A stretch of 64,000 bases of DNA, taken from Pseudovibrio flavus (lineage in GTDB: Bacteria > Pseudomonadota > Alphaproteobacteria > Rhizobiales > Stappiaceae). The notes beneath the pieces are model-generated. The model was not told the DNA's origin. It worked only from the letters and a program-made list of their open reading frames with translations, and made no database searches. The translations under genes and the position numbers were made by a program. Below are positions 19,761 through 29,736 of this stretch, piece by piece (the stretch's first letter is position 1; each line of letters opens with the position of its first letter). The DNA lies in contig NZ_SMMA01000066.1 of assembly GCF_009711345.1 (NCBI RefSeq), positions 189,433 to 253,432 of the forward strand, written 5' to 3'.

Positions 19761-20249
19761 TTACTGGCACATTCTCTGAACACCGGAATAGGTGGTGTAG
19801 GTGCCGGTGCTTGGGTTAAAGCTGCGATACTTTGCAGAGCAGTAGCTGTACCACTCGGGAGACCATGCTGGTGGCGCGCCATAGCTTGGCGGCGGCACAT
19901 AAGCTGGTGGTGGCGGCGCATATGCTGGCGGAGCGTAATAGTCTGGCTGCATAGAGTTAGCCAGTGCTGCGCCTGCTGCCAGGCCAAGAACACCAATTGC
20001 TGCGGCTTCACCGGCACTGATACCTTTATGCTTGTGGTATTTGTAGTGCGGACGGTGATGAGGGCGGTGCGGCCGATGATGCGGGCGGTGTGGTCTGTAG
20101 CGACGGTCACCAACTTCTACAATGTTCTGCGAGATGTCGGCGTTGGTTGCTACAGCTTTTTGAACGGTAAGCGCACTTGCAGTACCGATACTCGGAATTA
20201 GCAGCGCACCAGCCACTGCTACCGAGACGAGGCTCTTCGTGATCTTCAT
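19761..20249 (-). CDS. BA14K-like secreted protein with His/Arg/Pro repeats
   Basis: The 162-residue product has a signal peptide (residues 1-26, ending TASA) and a basic histidine-rich repeat (RPHHRPHRPHHRPH and flanks, about 52-75). A short Gly/Ala hydrophobic segment (about 77-97) and a Pro/Tyr-rich linker follow. The C-terminal 35 residues match the BA14K family: WYSYCSAKYRSFNPSTG, then YSGVQRMC. Family members are envelope proteins of alphaproteobacteria, first noted as Brucella immunoreactive proteins. The His-rich stretch might bind metal, which is inference. A good AGAGGA ribosome-binding site precedes the ATG. Confidence 0.85.
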   Translation of the reverse strand: MKITKSLVSVAVAGALLIPSIGTASALTVQKAVATNADISQNIVEVGDRRYRPHRPHHRPHRPHHRPHYKYHKHKGISAGEAAAIGVLGLAAGAALANSMQPDYYAPPAYAPPPPAYVPPPSYGAPPAWSPEWYSYCSAKYRSFNPSTGTYTTYSGVQRMCQ

Positions 20250-20446
20250 TTTATCCTCTGTCCCTTTTGGGCTTGTTGTTTCTGATCCCTAACTAATCAT
20301 AGGGGCACTGAACCGTTTCTGAGGGCAGTATTCATCTTGTGTTCATAATTGTAACAGTTTCTAACCATATGGATTTACAGCGAGAATTTGAAAATTGTGG
20401 GGCGGGGGTCGATGAGGGTTTTCTCGTAATGCAGGATTTTATAATA

Positions 20447-20461
20447 TGAATTTAATATTCA
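20447..20461. promoter_or_regulatory. IRO-like box (TGA-N9-TCA), possible iron-regulator site
   Basis: TGAATTTAATATTCA fits the TGA-N9-TCA iron-responsive operator described for the Fe-S regulator RirA in rhizobia; here the arms extend to ATGAAT/ATTCAT. It lies 53 bases before the start of a HugZ-like gene, whose relatives are often iron-regulated. The motif is short and could arise by chance in AT-rich DNA. Confidence 0.45.
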
Positions 20462-20513
20462 TGTATTCGTAGTTACGTGCTGTGAAAGTAGCGTTTCATC
20501 AGGAGGTTCTTTT

Positions 20514-21272
20514 ATGAGCGAACAGAAAAAGAAGGATGTAATCCGGCCAACAGACGATGAAGCGCGTCGTTTGGCAAAGGGGCTTATTCATACCTCGCTC
20601 TTCGGCTCCTTGGCTGTTCTGGAACCTGAAACGGGTTATCCGTTTGTGAGCCGTGTCGGTGTGAGTGTGGACGTTGACGGTAGTCCCTACATTCTCATTT
20701 CCACTTTATCGGCCCATACCAGCGGGCTTAAGCAGGATCCTCGCGCCTCGCTAATGGTGGGTTCTCCGGGCAAGGGTGATCCGCTGGCGCATCCGCGTCT
20801 TTCATTGAGTGGACAGTTTGAGAAAGTCGAGCGGACTAGTGACGAGCACGAGCGATTGAGGGCTCGGTATCTCCTTCGTCACCCGAAGGCCAAGCTTTAC
20901 ATCGACTTCCCTGACTTTGCTTTCTTCCGCATGAATATGGAGCGGGGCAGCTTGAACGGCGGATTCGGTAAGGCCTTCCTTCTCAGCCCTGATGATCTGC
21001 ATAGCCGCTGCGAGGATATGGAACGGTTCTGCGCGTCAGAAGGTTCAGCAGTAGCCCATATGAACGACGATCATGCCGATGCCACGCGTCTATATGGAAC
21101 CGTGTTGTGTAAGGGCGGCGAGGGTGCTTGGCTTCTGGCTGGTATCGATCCTGAAGGGATGGATCTTGTTCTGAGCGGTACTGTGGTTCGCTACTGGTTT
21201 GAAAACACCATCGAAGCGGGGCAGATTAAATCCACACTGATCGATCTGCTAAAAGTAGCTAGAGCGCAGTAA
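20514..21272 (+). CDS. HugZ-like haem/FMN-binding split-barrel protein
   Basis: The 252-residue product has an N-terminal pyridoxamine-phosphate-oxidase-type split barrel (about 15-150: RRLAKGLIHTSLFGSLAVL, then PRASLMVGSPGKGDPL). A C-terminal DUF2470 domain follows (about 170-250: AVAHMNDDHADATRLYG). This two-domain layout is that of HugZ/HutZ, which bind haem and take part in haem iron use; related proteins bind flavin. I infer a cytoplasmic haem-handling role. A clear AGGAGG precedes the ATG. An IRO-like box upstream agrees with iron control. It converges on the GST gene. Confidence 0.85.
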   Translation: MSEQKKKDVIRPTDDEARRLAKGLIHTSLFGSLAVLEPETGYPFVSRVGVSVDVDGSPYILISTLSAHTSGLKQDPRASLMVGSPGKGDPLAHPRLSLSGQFEKVERTSDEHERLRARYLLRHPKAKLYIDFPDFAFFRMNMERGSLNGGFGKAFLLSPDDLHSRCEDMERFCASEGSAVAHMNDDHADATRLYGTVLCKGGEGAWLLAGIDPEGMDLVLSGTVVRYWFENTIEAGQIKSTLIDLLKVARAQ

Positions 21273-21292
21273 TTGCTCTCGTGCTTTGATCT

Positions 21293-21961
21293 CTAAGCAA
21301 TCGTTGGGAACAGGAGGGCTTCTCCTGTTTCTGCCCATGGCTTCCACTTGGTTCCAAAGGCCTGCTGGAATTCAGTGCAGGTGATACGCTCACCAAGCCA
21401 CGTTTTTACCTTTTCAGGGGCGGCGTCTTCAAAACGTTCATTATCGGCATTTGCAAACTGGCGGACGAACGGGAACAGCGCCTGATCGGCCAATGATGGG
21501 CGCTCTCCAAATAGGTAACGGTGTTCTTTCAGGCGCTCATCGAGGTGCTTTAGCTCATCTATCGCGCTTGTGTAATGGCTATCGGGGTCAGCGCCTTCAT
21601 AGCGCGTCGCGTACTTATATCGATCAAGATGATGCTTGAATGCGCCATCCATGAGAGCAATCAGCGCTTTCATGTCGGCAAGCGATCCGTGCTGCGGAGT
21701 GAGCCAGCTATCAGGATCGTTCTGTCCCAGCGCCCAGAGCATCACATCAAGACTTTCGTCAATCACGGTTCCATCTACGAGTTGAAGAACCGGAACAGTA
21801 CCCTTGGGCGATATTTCCAGCATATGGGCAGGTTTTGCCCGCAGAACGATCTCTCTAAGAGCGACGGACTTTCCGCTACTGACCAGCGCCATGCGTGCCC
21901 TTATTGCATAGGGGCAACGGCGGAACGAATAAAGGATTGGTAGCTGGCCGGTAAGCATCAT
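21293..21961 (-). CDS. Glutathione S-transferase family protein
   Basis: The 222-residue product has a thioredoxin-fold N-terminal domain (about 7-85). It opens with LPILYSFRRCPYAIRARMAL, followed by the cis-proline and glutathione-contact block KGTVPVLQLVDG and the ESLDVMLW turn. An all-helical C-terminal domain (about 95-215) has SLADQALFPFVRQFA. The RRCPYAIR sequence places a Cys at the active-site helix start, as in omega- or beta-like bacterial GSTs. The substrate is unknown. It begins 16 bases after the thioesterase gene on the same strand, so the two are likely cotranscribed. Confidence 0.88.
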   Translation of the reverse strand: MMLTGQLPILYSFRRCPYAIRARMALVSSGKSVALREIVLRAKPAHMLEISPKGTVPVLQLVDGTVIDESLDVMLWALGQNDPDSWLTPQHGSLADMKALIALMDGAFKHHLDRYKYATRYEGADPDSHYTSAIDELKHLDERLKEHRYLFGERPSLADQALFPFVRQFANADNERFEDAAPEKVKTWLGERITCTEFQQAFGTKWKPWAETGEALLFPTIA

Positions 21962-21977
21962 AAAGTGTCACAAAAAA

Positions 21978-22571
21978 TCAGGCAGCAGAGGCTGTTTGAG
22001 CGGATGGGTCTTGGCGATCATGGTACTTGATTTGCTCTTCCGATTCCAGAAACGCGCGAATGTGTTCTTTCAACTCTGGCTGGGGCACAAAGTGGCCGGT
22101 CTCTTCCATCAGGCGGCTCATAGGCACGAACTGGCGCTGGCTTCGGTCATAGAGGCCGACGCGAACCAGTGCAGTTGCGGCGATGGCGCCAGAACGTTTG
22201 CCTTTGATAAAGCGGAAGCGCTGTTCCATCACGGCTGTTTCGTCATTCCAGTAGACCATGTTGCTTTCCAGAATGAACGGTTCGAACAAGCGCAGTTCAC
22301 GGCGGAAGCGGATGGCAGCACCAGACACGACCGGCATCCATTTATGCTTCAGCACTGGCCGCCAAAGACCGGTACGGGCCAATAGGTCCAAGCGTCCAAG
22401 ATCCATGAAGGTCAGATACTGGCCATTGTTGAGGTGCACGTTGGTATCAATATCGGTGAGATGTACCCGATACTTGAGAATGGACGGGCCAGTTGGGCTT
22501 TCCAGTTTTTTCCGAAAAGGTGTGATCAAAAGGAACAGGATCAGCCGAAACCACAAGCGCATAGAAAACAT
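21978..22571 (-). CDS. Membrane-anchored hot-dog thioesterase (THEM6-like)
   Basis: The product (197 residues from the ATG at 22571) begins with a hydrophobic anchor (about MRLWFRLILFLLITPF) and continues as a 4-hydroxybenzoyl-CoA-thioesterase-type hot-dog domain. Signature blocks are LTDIDTNVHLNNGQYLTFMD, with Asp near the expected catalytic site, and GAAIRFRRELRLFEPF. Likely substrates are acyl-CoA or acyl-ACP thioesters at the membrane surface. An in-frame TTG at 22583 and an ATG at 22562 are other possible starts. It is followed after 16 bases by the GST gene. Confidence 0.8.
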   Translation of the reverse strand: MFSMRLWFRLILFLLITPFRKKLESPTGPSILKYRVHLTDIDTNVHLNNGQYLTFMDLGRLDLLARTGLWRPVLKHKWMPVVSGAAIRFRRELRLFEPFILESNMVYWNDETAVMEQRFRFIKGKRSGAIAATALVRVGLYDRSQRQFVPMSRLMEETGHFVPQPELKEHIRAFLESEEQIKYHDRQDPSAQTASAA

Positions 22572-22735
22572 CCGTATGTACAAACAAATACCTGCGCTAT
22601 ATGCCCTTTAACGGGGTGTCGTGTCCAGTTGGCCCAAGGGATGTATTTTGCAAGAACTACAGTGATAGTTTGAAGCAGGGGCAGGCATGAGAGCGCGACA
22701 GTTGAGAGGGTTTTGCTGGGAGGCAAGGCATACCT

Positions 22736-23485
22736 ATGCCGTTTGAATTTTTCGGCTTCACCATCGTCGAGATGGTGATTATCGCTGCAACTTTTTTCTT
22801 TGCCGCTTTTGTTAAGGGCGTAACGGGCATGGGGTTCACCACCACCTGCCTACCGTTTCTCGTTTATACCGTAGGCTTGAAGCGCGGTTTGCCACTGGTG
22901 CTTATTCCATCTCTCATCAGCAACTTCTTTGTGATGGTGGACGCTGGTGATTTTGGCGTAACGCTGAAGCGTTTCTGGCCGATGTTTTTAACGACAGCTC
23001 CGGGCGTCGTGTTTGGTCTCTGGATCTTGGATAGTGTTCCGGTTGAGACTGCGACAATGGCCCTTGGCGTTGTTCTCATTCTTTACGCGCTTATCGCTTA
23101 CTTCTCGCCAAGTTTTCGTCTGCCGCCGCACTTGGAACGGCCTGTGGGGCCAATCAGCGGGTTCATCACCGGCACCGTGAACGGTGTTACCGGAACGCAG
23201 ATCATGACGCTGATGCCGTTCCTGATGTCGCTGGATATGCCGCGCAACCAGTTTATTCAGGGCCTCAATATCTCGTTCTCGCTTTCAACGATCATTATGT
23301 CGATCGGTCTTTGGCATCTTGGTCTTCTGGACCTTTCAGCCGCTACTGTTTCCATGACGACACTGCTATTCGTCTGGGCGGGAACCAAGCTCGGCGGAGT
23401 CGTTCGTAAGCGCATGTCCAATGCCGCTTTCAGAACAATCGTACTGGGTCTGCTCTTCGTTCTTGGCTTTGGTATGTTCGTTTAA
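22736..23485 (+). CDS. TSUP-family transporter (TauE/SafE-like)
   Basis: The 249-residue product has about eight hydrophobic segments across its whole length and the TSUP hallmark in its first helix pair (FFFAAFVKGVTGMGFTTTC). The same motif recurs in the second half as ISGFITGTVNGVTGTQ, reflecting the internal duplication of this family. TSUP proteins carry organosulfur or other small anions, usually outward; the substrate here is unknown. The ATG at 22736 follows AAGG by eight bases. A bidirectional terminator ends it. Confidence 0.88.
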   Translation: MPFEFFGFTIVEMVIIAATFFFAAFVKGVTGMGFTTTCLPFLVYTVGLKRGLPLVLIPSLISNFFVMVDAGDFGVTLKRFWPMFLTTAPGVVFGLWILDSVPVETATMALGVVLILYALIAYFSPSFRLPPHLERPVGPISGFITGTVNGVTGTQIMTLMPFLMSLDMPRNQFIQGLNISFSLSTIIMSIGLWHLGLLDLSAATVSMTTLLFVWAGTKLGGVVRKRMSNAAFRTIVLGLLFVLGFGMFV

Positions 23486-23503
23486 CGAAGCCGATCTGAA
23501 TGC

Positions 23504-23542
23504 AAAAAGCCCTGTGCCTTGATGAAGACGCAGGGCTTTTTT
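23504..23542. terminator. Bidirectional terminator
   Basis: AAAAAGCCCTG (23504-23514) pairs with CAGGGCTTTTT (23531-23541). T runs occur on both strands, so it ends the TSUP gene and the convergent alcohol dehydrogenase gene. Confidence 0.9.
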
Positions 23543-23560
23543 GTTTGGAAGGTCGTTCGA

Positions 23561-24712
23561 TTAGAACGCAGCTTTATAGATGCCGATGATTTCGTCGCGA
23601 GTTGCCTGAATTGGGTTCGTCAGGCCGCAAGCGTCTTTAAGCGCGTTATCAGCAAGCGCCGGAATATCCTCTTCCTTCGCGCCAAGGTCCGCTAGACCCG
23701 CCGGAATACCGAGGTCTGCCGATAGAGCGCGGATTTCTGCAAGGGCGCGGTCTGCAGCTTCACGAGGGCTGAGGTTGGTGGTGTTCACGCCCATAGCCCG
23801 TGCGATCTCTGCAAACTTTTCTGGGCACACACGCGCGTTGAACTGGGATACGTGCGGTAGAAGAACCGCGTTACAGACGCCGTGCGGAAGGTCGTAGAAC
23901 CCGCCGAGCTGGTGAGCCATTGCGTGCACATAACCAAGGCTTGCGTTGTTGAACGCCATACCTGCAAGCAACTGGGCATAGGCCATGTTATCGCGTGCTT
24001 CCATGTTATCGCCGTTATAGACGGCTGCACGAAGCCACTTGGCGATCAGCTCGATGCCCTTGATTGCGCATGCATCTGTCACGGGAGTTGCGGCGATGGA
24101 AACATAAGCCTCCACTGCGTGGGTAAGCGCGTCCATACCGGTTGCAGCGGTCAGGCTCTTTGGCATACCGGTCATAAGGGCAGGGTCATTCACCGACATA
24201 ATTGGTGTGGTGTTCTTGTCCACGATTGCCATTTTTACATGGCGGCTTTCATCGGTAATGATGGTGAAGCGGGTGATCTCACTTGCTGTGCCTGCGGTAG
24301 TGTTGATGCAGACAAGCGGGAGCTGAGGTTTTGCCGACTTATCAAGGCCTTCATAATCCTTGATAGAACCACCGTTCGTGGCCACAAGAGCAATACCTTT
24401 TGCGCAGTCATGCGGAGAGCCGCCACCGATGGAGATAACGCAGTCGCATTCTTCTTTTTGAAGAAGCGCCAGCCCCTCTTCAACGTTGCCACAGGTTGGG
24501 TTTGGCTGCGTGCCTGCAAATACAACGCAGTTCAAGCCAGCGGCGCCAAGTTTTTCAACCACACCGTCTACGAGGCCGTTCTTTGTGAGAACCTTACCTG
24601 CAACGATGAGGGCTTTTTTAAAGCCCATTCCGGCTAGGTCCTTAATTGCCTCTTCAAGGCAGTTAGGGCCCATGTGATTGAGTGATGGCATGTAGAAGCG
24701 GTAGTTGCTCAT
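23561..24712 (-). CDS. Iron-containing alcohol dehydrogenase
   Basis: The 383-residue product is a group III (Fe-ADH) NAD(P)-dependent dehydrogenase similar to Zymomonas AdhB and E. coli YiaY. Nucleotide-binding markers are [15 protein letters not shown] and [14 protein letters not shown]. Metal-binding residues lie in [26 protein letters not shown] and [14 protein letters not shown]. All appear intact. The likely reaction is interconversion of a primary alcohol and its aldehyde. AAGG five bases before the ATG supports the start. It is not obviously linked to the neighbouring genes. Confidence 0.92.
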   Translation of the reverse strand: MSNYRFYMPSLNHMGPNCLEEAIKDLAGMGFKKALIVAGKVLTKNGLVDGVVEKLGAAGLNCVVFAGTQPNPTCGNVEEGLALLQKEECDCVISIGGGSPHDCAKGIALVATNGGSIKDYEGLDKSAKPQLPLVCINTTAGTASEITRFTIITDESRHVKMAIVDKNTTPIMSVNDPALMTGMPKSLTAATGMDALTHAVEAYVSIAATPVTDACAIKGIELIAKWLRAAVYNGDNMEARDNMAYAQLLAGMAFNNASLGYVHAMAHQLGGFYDLPHGVCNAVLLPHVSQFNARVCPEKFAEIARAMGVNTTNLSPREAADRALAEIRALSADLGIPAGLADLGAKEEDIPALADNALKDACGLTNPIQATRDEIIGIYKAAF

Positions 24713-25000
24713 TGAGACCTTCCCTTATCCGTTCTTAGCGATAAAGCCTTCGAGTCGTACTCATTCTAGGCCTCTGGGGAATCTGTCGGCAATTGGCTAA
24801 CTACTTACTTTGTAACGCTTTTAGAGCTGTTTTGTAGTTATTCTGTGCGCTTTATTTGATTGTATTTTACGGTATTCAAGATATGTCGGGTGTGCTGTGC
24901 TTATTTCAGCAACTTACGGATTCAAAAGACAGTGTTGCTTACTTTTTCGAATGGATAAGTTGTTTGCTTATATGCTGTTATTTTCTTTTGTAGACCTATC
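24713..25000. other. Intergenic region upstream of the alcohol dehydrogenase
   Basis: This AT-rich stretch carries the promoter of the leftward dehydrogenase gene and the space after the 5-oxoprolinase terminator. I see no convincing hexamer pair, operator or small gene in it. Confidence 0.5.
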
Positions 25001-25036
25001 AAAAAGAAAGGCCCTGCTTTTGCAACAGGGCCTTTC
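25001..25036 (-). terminator. Intrinsic terminator of the 5-oxoprolinase gene
   Basis: GAAAGGCCCTG (25006-25016) pairs with CAGGGCCTTTC (25026-25036). On the minus strand it is followed by a T run (complement of 25001-25005), 18 bases beyond the stop of the fused hydantoinase gene. Confidence 0.9.
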
Positions 25037-25053
25037 GTAAGCTCATTTTGGGA

Positions 25054-28000
25054 TTATGCTTTACCCCAACCGCCGCTGGTTGGCGTTGTCACGGTAACAG
25101 CCTCTCCAGCCTTTAGCGTGGTCTGGTCGCATCCACCCAGTACCTCGATGCTGCCATCAAGGCGTCTAACGGACGTTGCTCCTAACTCCCCATCTTCACC
25201 GCCATGCATACCCTTTGGCGCAATTGTGCGGTGAGAAGAGAGGATCGCGCATTCCATATCCTCAAGGAAGCGGATGGTGCGCTTGGTTCCATCACCAGCA
25301 TGCCACTTGCCTTTACCGCCAGAGCCTTTGCGGATGTGGAAGTCTTCCAGAAGCACCGGATAGCGGAACTCCAGAATTTCCGGATCGGTTAGGCGGGAGT
25401 TGGTCATGTGAACATGGACCCCGTCGGTGCCATTGAAATCCGGACCAGCTGGAGAGCCAGAACACAGCGTCTCGTAGTACTGGTAGGTCTGGTTACCGAA
25501 TGTCAGGTTGTTCATGGAGCCTTGGGAGTTTGCCATTGCGCCAAGAGCGGCAAACAGGGCGTTAGTGACATGCTGGGAGGTTTCCACGTTACCGGCCACG
25601 ACAGCGGCAGGGTAGTGTGGCTTCAGCATGCAGCCTTCCGGTACCACAATGTTGATCGGGCGCAGGCAGCCTGCGTTCATCGGGATCGGGCTGTCTACCA
25701 TGACGCGGAAGCAGTAGAGAACCGCCGCGCGGGTTACAGGCTCAGGAGCGTTGAAGTTGTTTTCCTTCATCGCGCTTGTGCCGGTGAAATCGACAGTTGC
25801 TTCACGCTTTTCCTTATCGACTGTGATCTTCACCTTGATCACAGCACCCTGATCGGTCGGGTACTCATAGGAACTATTTGCAAGAGCCTCGATTACGCGG
25901 CGAACGCTCTCCTCGGCGTTGTCTTGCACGTGCTCCATATAGGCTTGCACGGTTTCCAGACCGAAGTGATCGGTCATCTTCTTCAGTTCCTGAACACCCT
26001 TTTCGTTTGCGGCGATCTGGGCTTTCAGGTCGGCAATGTTCTGGTGAACGTTGCGAACCGGATATTTGTGGTTGGTCAGTAGCTCAACCAACGCTTCTTC
26101 TTGGAATGCGCCTTCATCAACTAGCTTGAAGTTGTCGATGAGTACACCTTCCTCGTCCACCTTGGTAGCAAGAGGTGTCATGGAACCTGGTGCTGAGCCG
26201 CCGACATCTGCGTGGTGCCCGCGAGACGCGGCCCAGAAGAGGATCTCCTTGCCTTCTTCGTCGAACACCGGAGATACGACGGTGATGTCCGGCAAGTGGG
26301 TGCCGCCGTTATAAGGTGCGTTCAGCGCGAATACGTCGCCCGGTTTGATCTTGCCTTCGTTGAGCTTGATAACTGTCTCTACAGAGCGGTCCATAGAGCC
26401 AAGGTGCACCGGCATGTGCGGAGCGTTGGCTACTAGTGCGCCGTTTCTGTCAAAGACTGCGCAGGAGAAGTCGAGACGTTCTTTGATGTTTACCGAGTAA
26501 GCAGTGTTTTGCAGGGTAACACCCATCTGTTCGGCAATGGACATGAAGAGGTTGTTGAATACCTCCAACATCACCGGATCAGCTTCTGTTCCCAGAGCTT
26601 TGGCGCGTGCCAGCTTTTCAACGCGGGTCAGGATGATGTGATCCTTGGCGTTGACCTTTACATCCCAACCAGCCTCAACCACGATAGTCGCGTGCGGTTC
26701 CATGATGAGGGCAGGGCCGCTGAGGCGCATACCCGGTAGCAGGGATGAGCGCTTGTAGATGTTTGCAGGGCGCCACTTGCCGCCAGCGAAGAACTGGGTG
26801 GTCTGGCTTGCCTCAGGCCGGTCAGAGTTGAGCGTAAGGTCTGGCTCTGTCAGGCCAGCACCACCGCCTACGGCTTCTACTTCAAGCGCCTCTACAACAA
26901 TACCTTTGTTGTCATAGGCAAAGCCGAACTGCTTGATATGAGCCTGCGTGAACTTCTCGATCATCGGCGCGCAGTCTGCGGTGTTCAGCTCCACTGCAAT
27001 CGGTGTGTCTGTACCGTCGTAGCGCAGGTGTGCACGGGCGATCACGGTGATCTCGTCATCCGCAACGCCTTGGTCGCTGACCTCCGTTTTTGCAGCAGAT
27101 GCGATGGTGCTTTTCAGCTCCTCCAACTGCGGAAGTAGGGCAGCGTCCAGCGACTTGATTACTGCCTGCTGGCGGGTGGCGCGAATGTCCGCAAGACCCA
27201 TGCCGTAAGCTGAGAGAATGCCGGAGAGCGGATGAACGATGACGTTGGTCATGCCGAGGCTGTCGGCCACCATGCAGGCACTCTGCCCGCCAGCACCGCC
27301 AAAGCAGGTGAGGGCGTACTCGGTAACGTCATAACCGCGCTGAACGGAGATTTTCTTGATGGCGTTTGCCATGTTCTCGACAGCGATCTTCTGGAAGCCT
27401 TCAGCGATTTCCTCGGGCTTTGTATTGCCACCAACTTGTGTGGCTAGCGCTTCGAAGGCCGCTTTAACAGCTTGGCCGTCCAGTGGTTCGTTCTGGTCTG
27501 GCCCGAAGATTTTCGGGAAGTAATCCGGATTGAGCTTTCCGGTCATAACGTTGGCGTCGGTGACGGTGAGCGGGCCGCCGCGGCGATAGCACTTTGGACC
27601 CGGGTTCGCGCCAGCGGAATCCGGCCCAACCTGAAAACGTCCGTCCTTATAATGAAGGATAGAACCGCCGCCAGCGGCAACGGTGTGGATCATCATCATT
27701 GGCGCGCGCATGCGCACACCGGCCACCTCGGTTTCAAAGGCGCGTTCGTAAGTGCCATCGAAGTGAGATACGTCGGTGGATGTGCCGCCCATGTCGAAGC
27801 CGATGACCTTTTCAAAACCAGCCATCTTGGAGGTTTCGACAGCGCCAACCACACCGCCCGCAGGGCCGGAGAGAATAGCGTCCTTACCCTGAAACAGCGA
27901 TGCATCTGTAAGGCCACCAGAGGACTGCATAAACATCAAGCGGCAACCGGTGTTTTCCAAGTCCAACTCGCTGGAAACCTGTTCAACATAGCGGCGTAGA

Positions 28001-28656
28001 ATTGGCGAGAGATACGCGTCAACAACCGTCGTATCGCCGCGGCCTACCAGCTTGATGAGCGGGGAGGCTTCATGGGAGACGGAGATTTGCGGGAAGCCGA
28101 CCTTCTCAGCGATGGCTTTCAGTGCCTTCTCGTGCTCTGGGTAGGCGTAGGCATGCATCAAAACGATGGCGAGGGAGCGGATGCCGCTTTCATAAACGCG
28201 CTTGAGGTCTGCTTCCACAGCATCAAGGTCTGGTGCTTGCTCAACAGTGCCGTCGGCGCGGATACGCTCGCCAACTTCTGTCACGCTTTCATAGAGTAGC
28301 TCAGGCTTGATGATTTCCTTGGCGAAAATGTCAGGACGGGCCTGATAGCCAATCGCCAACGCATCGCGGAAGCCCTTGGTAATAAAGAGTGCGGTGCGGT
28401 CGCCCTTACGCTCTAGCAGAGCGTTGGTCGCAACCGTTGTGCCCATTTTAACGGTTGCGATTGTCTCGGCAGGGATGCGCTCGTTCTTTGCGATGCCTAG
28501 AAGGTCGCGGATACCTTGAAGAGCGGCGTCCTTATAAGCCTCCGGATTTTCCGAGAGAACTTTGTGTGCCTGCAAAGAGCCATCTGGCTTTCTGGCAACA
28601 ATGTCCGTGAAGGTGCCGCCACGATCAATCCAGAAATCCCACTTGCCCTCAGTCAT
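25054..28656 (-). CDS. Fused hydantoinase A/B, 5-oxoprolinase-type ATPase
   Basis: The 1200-residue product joins a HyuA-type half (about 1-690) and a HyuB-type half (about 700-1195), as in eukaryotic and bacterial ATP-dependent 5-oxoprolinases (mammalian enzyme about 1290). The HyuA half has the phosphate loop [15 protein letters not shown] and a second one, [16 protein letters not shown]. The HyuB half begins near [12 protein letters not shown] and includes [13 protein letters not shown] and [15 protein letters not shown]. Likely reaction is ATP-driven opening of 5-oxoproline or a related cyclic amide such as a hydantoin; the substrate cannot be told from sequence. GGGAG precedes the ATG. 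A TSUP transporter gene lies 82 bases upstream on the same strand. Confidence 0.92.
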   Translation of the reverse strand: MTEGKWDFWIDRGGTFTDIVARKPDGSLQAHKVLSENPEAYKDAALQGIRDLLGIAKNERIPAETIATVKMGTTVATNALLERKGDRTALFITKGFRDALAIGYQARPDIFAKEIIKPELLYESVTEVGERIRADGTVEQAPDLDAVEADLKRVYESGIRSLAIVLMHAYAYPEHEKALKAIAEKVGFPQISVSHEASPLIKLVGRGDTTVVDAYLSPILRRYVEQVSSELDLENTGCRLMFMQSSGGLTDASLFQGKDAILSGPAGGVVGAVETSKMAGFEKVIGFDMGGTSTDVSHFDGTYERAFETEVAGVRMRAPMMMIHTVAAGGGSILHYKDGRFQVGPDSAGANPGPKCYRRGGPLTVTDANVMTGKLNPDYFPKIFGPDQNEPLDGQAVKAAFEALATQVGGNTKPEEIAEGFQKIAVENMANAIKKISVQRGYDVTEYALTCFGGAGGQSACMVADSLGMTNVIVHPLSGILSAYGMGLADIRATRQQAVIKSLDAALLPQLEELKSTIASAAKTEVSDQGVADDEITVIARAHLRYDGTDTPIAVELNTADCAPMIEKFTQAHIKQFGFAYDNKGIVVEALEVEAVGGGAGLTEPDLTLNSDRPEASQTTQFFAGGKWRPANIYKRSSLLPGMRLSGPALIMEPHATIVVEAGWDVKVNAKDHIILTRVEKLARAKALGTEADPVMLEVFNNLFMSIAEQMGVTLQNTAYSVNIKERLDFSCAVFDRNGALVANAPHMPVHLGSMDRSVETVIKLNEGKIKPGDVFALNAPYNGGTHLPDITVVSPVFDEEGKEILFWAASRGHHADVGGSAPGSMTPLATKVDEEGVLIDNFKLVDEGAFQEEALVELLTNHKYPVRNVHQNIADLKAQIAANEKGVQELKKMTDHFGLETVQAYMEHVQDNAEESVRRVIEALANSSYEYPTDQGAVIKVKITVDKEKREATVDFTGTSAMKENNFNAPEPVTRAAVLYCFRVMVDSPIPMNAGCLRPINIVVPEGCMLKPHYPAAVVAGNVETSQHVTNALFAALGAMANSQGSMNNLTFGNQTYQYYETLCSGSPAGPDFNGTDGVHVHMTNSRLTDPEILEFRYPVLLEDFHIRKGSGGKGKWHAGDGTKRTIRFLEDMECAILSSHRTIAPKGMHGGEDGELGATSVRRLDGSIEVLGGCDQTTLKAGEAVTVTTPTSGGWGKA

Positions 28657-28738
28657 CAGTACTGCGCTCCCACTTGCTTCAGTAATTCTTCATAGGAGCG
28701 CTAATATCTACAAAATGTCGATAAATTGTCAATAAGAG

Positions 28739-29479
28739 CTAACTTATACCTCGGTAGATAAGCAGCATGGCGGAGGCGAAGGCAAAGCCGAGCGCGATGT
28801 AACGGAAGCGCTGATCGGTATACTTCTTCACGACGCCAGCCAGAGCAAAGCCACAATAAAGGGCAGGGAAGAGGACTGCTGCTGAGATGAGATGCTCAAA
28901 GCCCAGCCAGCCGGAAGCGGCGGTGCCAAACAAGGAAAGTACAGAGCCTGTGCCAAAAATCGCGTTCATGTTCGGGCGGGCATGGGCAACTGGCTGGCCT
29001 TGATAGGCGATTGCCATTGGCGGTGCGCCAACTGATGTGATGGTTGCCATAACGCCGGAGATTGTTGCGAAGATGCCAAGCGACAAGCTGGAAAAACGAA
29101 CGCCAAACCCTGCCAGAGAAAGAAGCACGGCAACTGCTGTGACGACACCAAACAGAAGAGAAAATGTCTGGATGCTTGTGATTTGAACGAGAATCAGACC
29201 AGCGATCACAGTGCCGGTAAGGCGGCCCAGAACACCGATTGAGTATTCTTTCCAAACAATGGCAACAGATTCGCGTTTTGCGGCCGCAATACCCATAAAG
29301 GCGCTAAGCACCAACATGGTGCCCGGAACCATTGTTGGGTCAAGGACAGCAAGAACAGGTGCTGCGATCATACCAAGCCCCATGCCAATAGATGCCTGCA
29401 TACAAGCCCCTATGGTTACAACGATAAAGGCAGGCACCAGCACGGATAGGTCGGGAAGACACGCAAGAATATAGGACAT
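28739..29479 (-). CDS. TSUP-family transporter linked to 5-oxoprolinase
   Basis: The product (246 residues from the ATG at 29479) is a multi-span membrane protein with about eight helices. It has the TSUP motif TIGACMQASIGMGLGMIAAP in the first half and GVMATITSVGAPPMAIAYQG in the second. Another start, TTG at 29536, would add 19 residues; neither start has a clear ribosome-binding site. Its place directly upstream of the fused hydantoinase gene suggests that it moves that enzyme's substrate or product. That is inference from position only. A regulator gene is divergent from it. Confidence 0.85.
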   Translation of the reverse strand: MSYILACLPDLSVLVPAFIVVTIGACMQASIGMGLGMIAAPVLAVLDPTMVPGTMLVLSAFMGIAAAKRESVAIVWKEYSIGVLGRLTGTVIAGLILVQITSIQTFSLLFGVVTAVAVLLSLAGFGVRFSSLSLGIFATISGVMATITSVGAPPMAIAYQGQPVAHARPNMNAIFGTGSVLSLFGTAASGWLGFEHLISAAVLFPALYCGFALAGVVKKYTDQRFRYIALGFAFASAMLLIYRGIS

Positions 29480-29736
29480 GGGGCTGACGTTTTCTAATTT
29501 TTGGATTGGCCACGGTTTGGTCGCGGAAAAGACCAAAAAAGGACGAGGAAGAAAGTCCTATTCCTTAAAATTGTGCAGGTTAAGACGGGAGACTACGGAC
29601 AGCGCTAACATTGTTCTGCGGGAGATGATCGGAATTCTATGTGAAAACAACTAGTGTTTTGACAGTAACTTGCGAAGCGCCTAATTGATAAGCAATGGAA
29701 TTGGCGTGATGCCTTGGCAAGTTTGGGGGAGGCCAC

